Positions 62,628 through 64,000 of a DNA stretch of 64,000 nt are shown piece after piece. Under the pieces are notes generated by a model. It made no database searches, was not told the DNA's origin, and was given only the letters and a program-made list of their open reading frames with translations. The translations under genes were made by a program, and so were the position numbers. Numbering within the stretch: position 1 is the first letter of the stretch; each line of letters opens with the position of its first letter. The stretch comes from Verrucomicrobiota bacterium (GTDB lineage: Bacteria; Verrucomicrobiota; Verrucomicrobiia; Opitutales; Opitutaceae): assembly GCA_023416735.1 (NCBI GenBank), contig JAEZGX010000002.1:62001-126000 (forward strand), in the 5' to 3' direction.

Positions 62628-64000
62628 GGGGCGGGCGCGAGCTCGCCGATGAGGGCGGTGAGATAGCTCCAGTCGAAGGACTCGTTATTGGCGCGGCCAG
62701 GGGAGAGCCGCACGATCAGACGACCCCGACGGCCCGGAAGGAGGACGCGCGCGTGTTGGAGACCGCGGTCTCCGGGATTTGAATACGGATCCAGCGCCCG
62801 ACGATAGAGCGTAACAGGGTCGCGCCCCGGTTCGACGAAATCGACAATGGCTTCGACGCCGTCGGAACGGCGGTGGCCGCGTTCGTCGGCGATGGCGTTG
62901 GGATCGAGGTGAAACCCGAAAATGACGGCTGCTAGTTCGGGCGGGCACTCGTAGGTGACGCGGGACGGCGCGTGCGCGACCCAGCCATGCTCCGTGAAGT
63001 GGCGGACGCGTGTGCCGTCGGAGCCGACGCTATCGACCGGCAGCAGGATGCGATCGGGCCCCAGGAAGAGATCGGGGCCGCCGCCGCGCGCGCGCACGCG
63101 AGAGATATAGGTGCGGTTGGCGGGGCTGGAGCCGCCGTAGGGAACGAATTTCAGTTCGATGTCGCCGGAACCTTTTTCGGGGAGCACGACGGATGCGGAT
63201 TGAAGGCCGCGATCGGCGGGGTTTTCGGTTGGTTGGAGACCGCGCGAGAGGAGATTCGTGCGGGCGCCGTTGTCGTGGACGAAGTTGATTTCGAAAATGA
63301 CATGAGCCGGACGCTCGCCCGGGGGCGAGTCGTGCAGTCCGTATTCCACGACGAGCGACTCCATGCCGGGAAGACGCGGATAAGCGATCCGCGCGAACGG
63401 GCGTGCATTCCAGATGCGGTCGTCGCGCGAGAGGCGTTCGTGGTCGTTTTGAAAGGCGACGAAAGGAGCGATGTTGCGATCGCCAAACTGAAGTGGAGGC
63501 CCGTCGGCTTCGCCGCGGAGATCGGCGAGCCAGACTTGGTCGGCTGAGGAAGAGGCCAGCACAAGACGGCCGGGTTCGGCCGGGGGGAGCAGGGCGGTGA
63601 CAAAGCGAATACCGGAAGGACCATCTTCACGCTGGAGGAGAATCTGTTCCGGCGGGCGGTTCTCCGGGAGGAAATGGATTGCAAGATCGCCGAACGATTC
63701 GGGCTCGACCAAGGCATCGCGCACACCGGGATCGGCGCGATGCCACGCGAGGCGGAGGACGTGCAGCGTGGGCGGGCGATCGAAGACGAGGGAGAAAGGT
63801 CCATGGTGGGACCAGCCGGAGAGATTTTCGCGACGTTCGAATTGCCAGCCGGAGAGGTCCGCCGGCTCGAGTGGGGGCAGTTCGGCGGAGCCGTAGGCGA
63901 GAATGGGTGTGGAAGAGGGCGGGCGAAGGTCGAGAACGAGACGGCGGGCGATGTCGATGGATGCTGAAGCGACCATGGAATCTGACCGCTCTACGACGGC
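62624..64000 (-). CDS. C-terminal part of a similar protein with about three beta-modules (5' partial)
   Basis: The frame stays open to the window edge, and no domain begins at the first in-window ATG (63976), so the N-terminus, probably with a GT-C membrane domain, is missing. The visible 450-plus residues are soluble. They hold about three module-like units: a divergent first (WSHHGPFSLVFDRP), a second (NARPFARIAYPR ... NPADRGLQSASVVLP), and a third (VAHAPSRVTYECP, GVEAIVDFVEP, NPGDRGLQHARVLLP, FDWSYLTALIGE). The third lacks the second Trp of the DWSxW motif. Overlaps the next gene by ATGA. Confidence 0.7.
   Translation of the reverse strand, partial: AVVERSDSMVASASIDIARRLVLDLRPPSSTPILAYGSAELPPLEPADLSGWQFERRENLSGWSHHGPFSLVFDRPPTLHVLRLAWHRADPGVRDALVEPESFGDLAIHFLPENRPPEQILLQREDGPSGIRFVTALLPPAEPGRLVLASSSADQVWLADLRGEADGPPLQFGDRNIAPFVAFQNDHERLSRDDRIWNARPFARIAYPRLPGMESLVVEYGLHDSPPGERPAHVIFEINFVHDNGARTNLLSRGLQPTENPADRGLQSASVVLPEKGSGDIELKFVPYGGSSPANRTYISRVRARGGGPDLFLGPDRILLPVDSVGSDGTRVRHFTEHGWVAHAPSRVTYECPPELAAVIFGFHLDPNAIADERGHRRSDGVEAIVDFVEPGRDPVTLYRRALDPYSNPGDRGLQHARVLLPGRRGRLIVRLSPGRANNESFDWSYLTALIGELAPAP

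Overview
The window is GC-rich bacterial DNA with dense coding on both strands. The gene content points to Verrucomicrobiota, most likely the Opitutales/Opitutaceae. The pointers are a PEP-CTERM protein with a CHRD domain, two DUF5060 glycosidase-like proteins, a DUF1593 protein beside a secreted ADP-ribosylglycohydrolase homologue, a menF-menD menaquinone block, a Bat/MoxR operon, and many families of short degenerate palindromic repeats. The taxonomy is inferred from gene families only; no rRNA or tRNA gene was seen.

Layout. 1-145: the last strand of an outer-membrane receptor and its terminator, then about 380 bp of mixed repeats. 527-4649: a carbohydrate/nucleoside-type block (ADP-ribosylglycohydrolase homologue, divergent DUF1593 protein, FAD-dependent oxidoreductase). 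4689-12661: housekeeping (ispH, an orphan histidine kinase, metG) and menaquinone genes (isochorismate synthase, a DUF1573-cytochrome c fusion, menD). 12797-16312: a MacA/MacB-type ABC export operon on the minus strand. 16497-18919: an EEP phosphohydrolase, a GH43 glycosidase and a low-complexity lipoprotein-like protein. 19010-23077 (minus): a CBS protein, an SLC13 permease, a metallophosphoesterase and a lipid-kinase-like protein. 23182-27893: a small unknown and an RND efflux pair. 27930-35928: a secreted zincin-like protein, two paralogous DUF5060 proteins with C-terminal Ig-like repeats, and a CHRD/PEP-CTERM protein. 36044-39598: an EEP protein, trpA, a response-regulator/GGDEF protein and miaA. 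39636-47349 (minus): MoxR, DUF58, two VWA proteins, a Q-rich protein and BatD. 47538-47933: a release-factor-like protein. 47896-64000 (minus): a run of seven large genes, six with clear multi-span membrane domains resembling GT-C glycosyltransferases.

Two things stand out. First, the 16-kb minus-strand run at the right end encodes a set of GT-C-like membrane proteins, mostly joined by ATGA overlaps. Five of them end in a shared beta-rich module (a His-Ala-Pro start, an Asp-Arg-Gly-Leu-Gln core and a terminal Asp-Trp-Ser/Thr-x-Trp motif). I do not recognise this as a described system; a cell-envelope glycosylation or polymer-building role is inferred. Second, at least six families of short degenerate palindromic repeats lie between genes and also inside them. 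They supply stop codons and C-termini (metG, the histidine kinase, the DUF1573-cytochrome protein, the second VWA protein), a whole signal peptide (the Q-rich Bat protein), and in-frame linkers in nearly every gene of the Bat operon and in isochorismate synthase. That pattern suggests repeats are spreading into coding sequence and being tolerated or used.

Limits: membrane spans, folds and family names come from reading the translated sequences by eye. No alignment, profile search or structure prediction was run.
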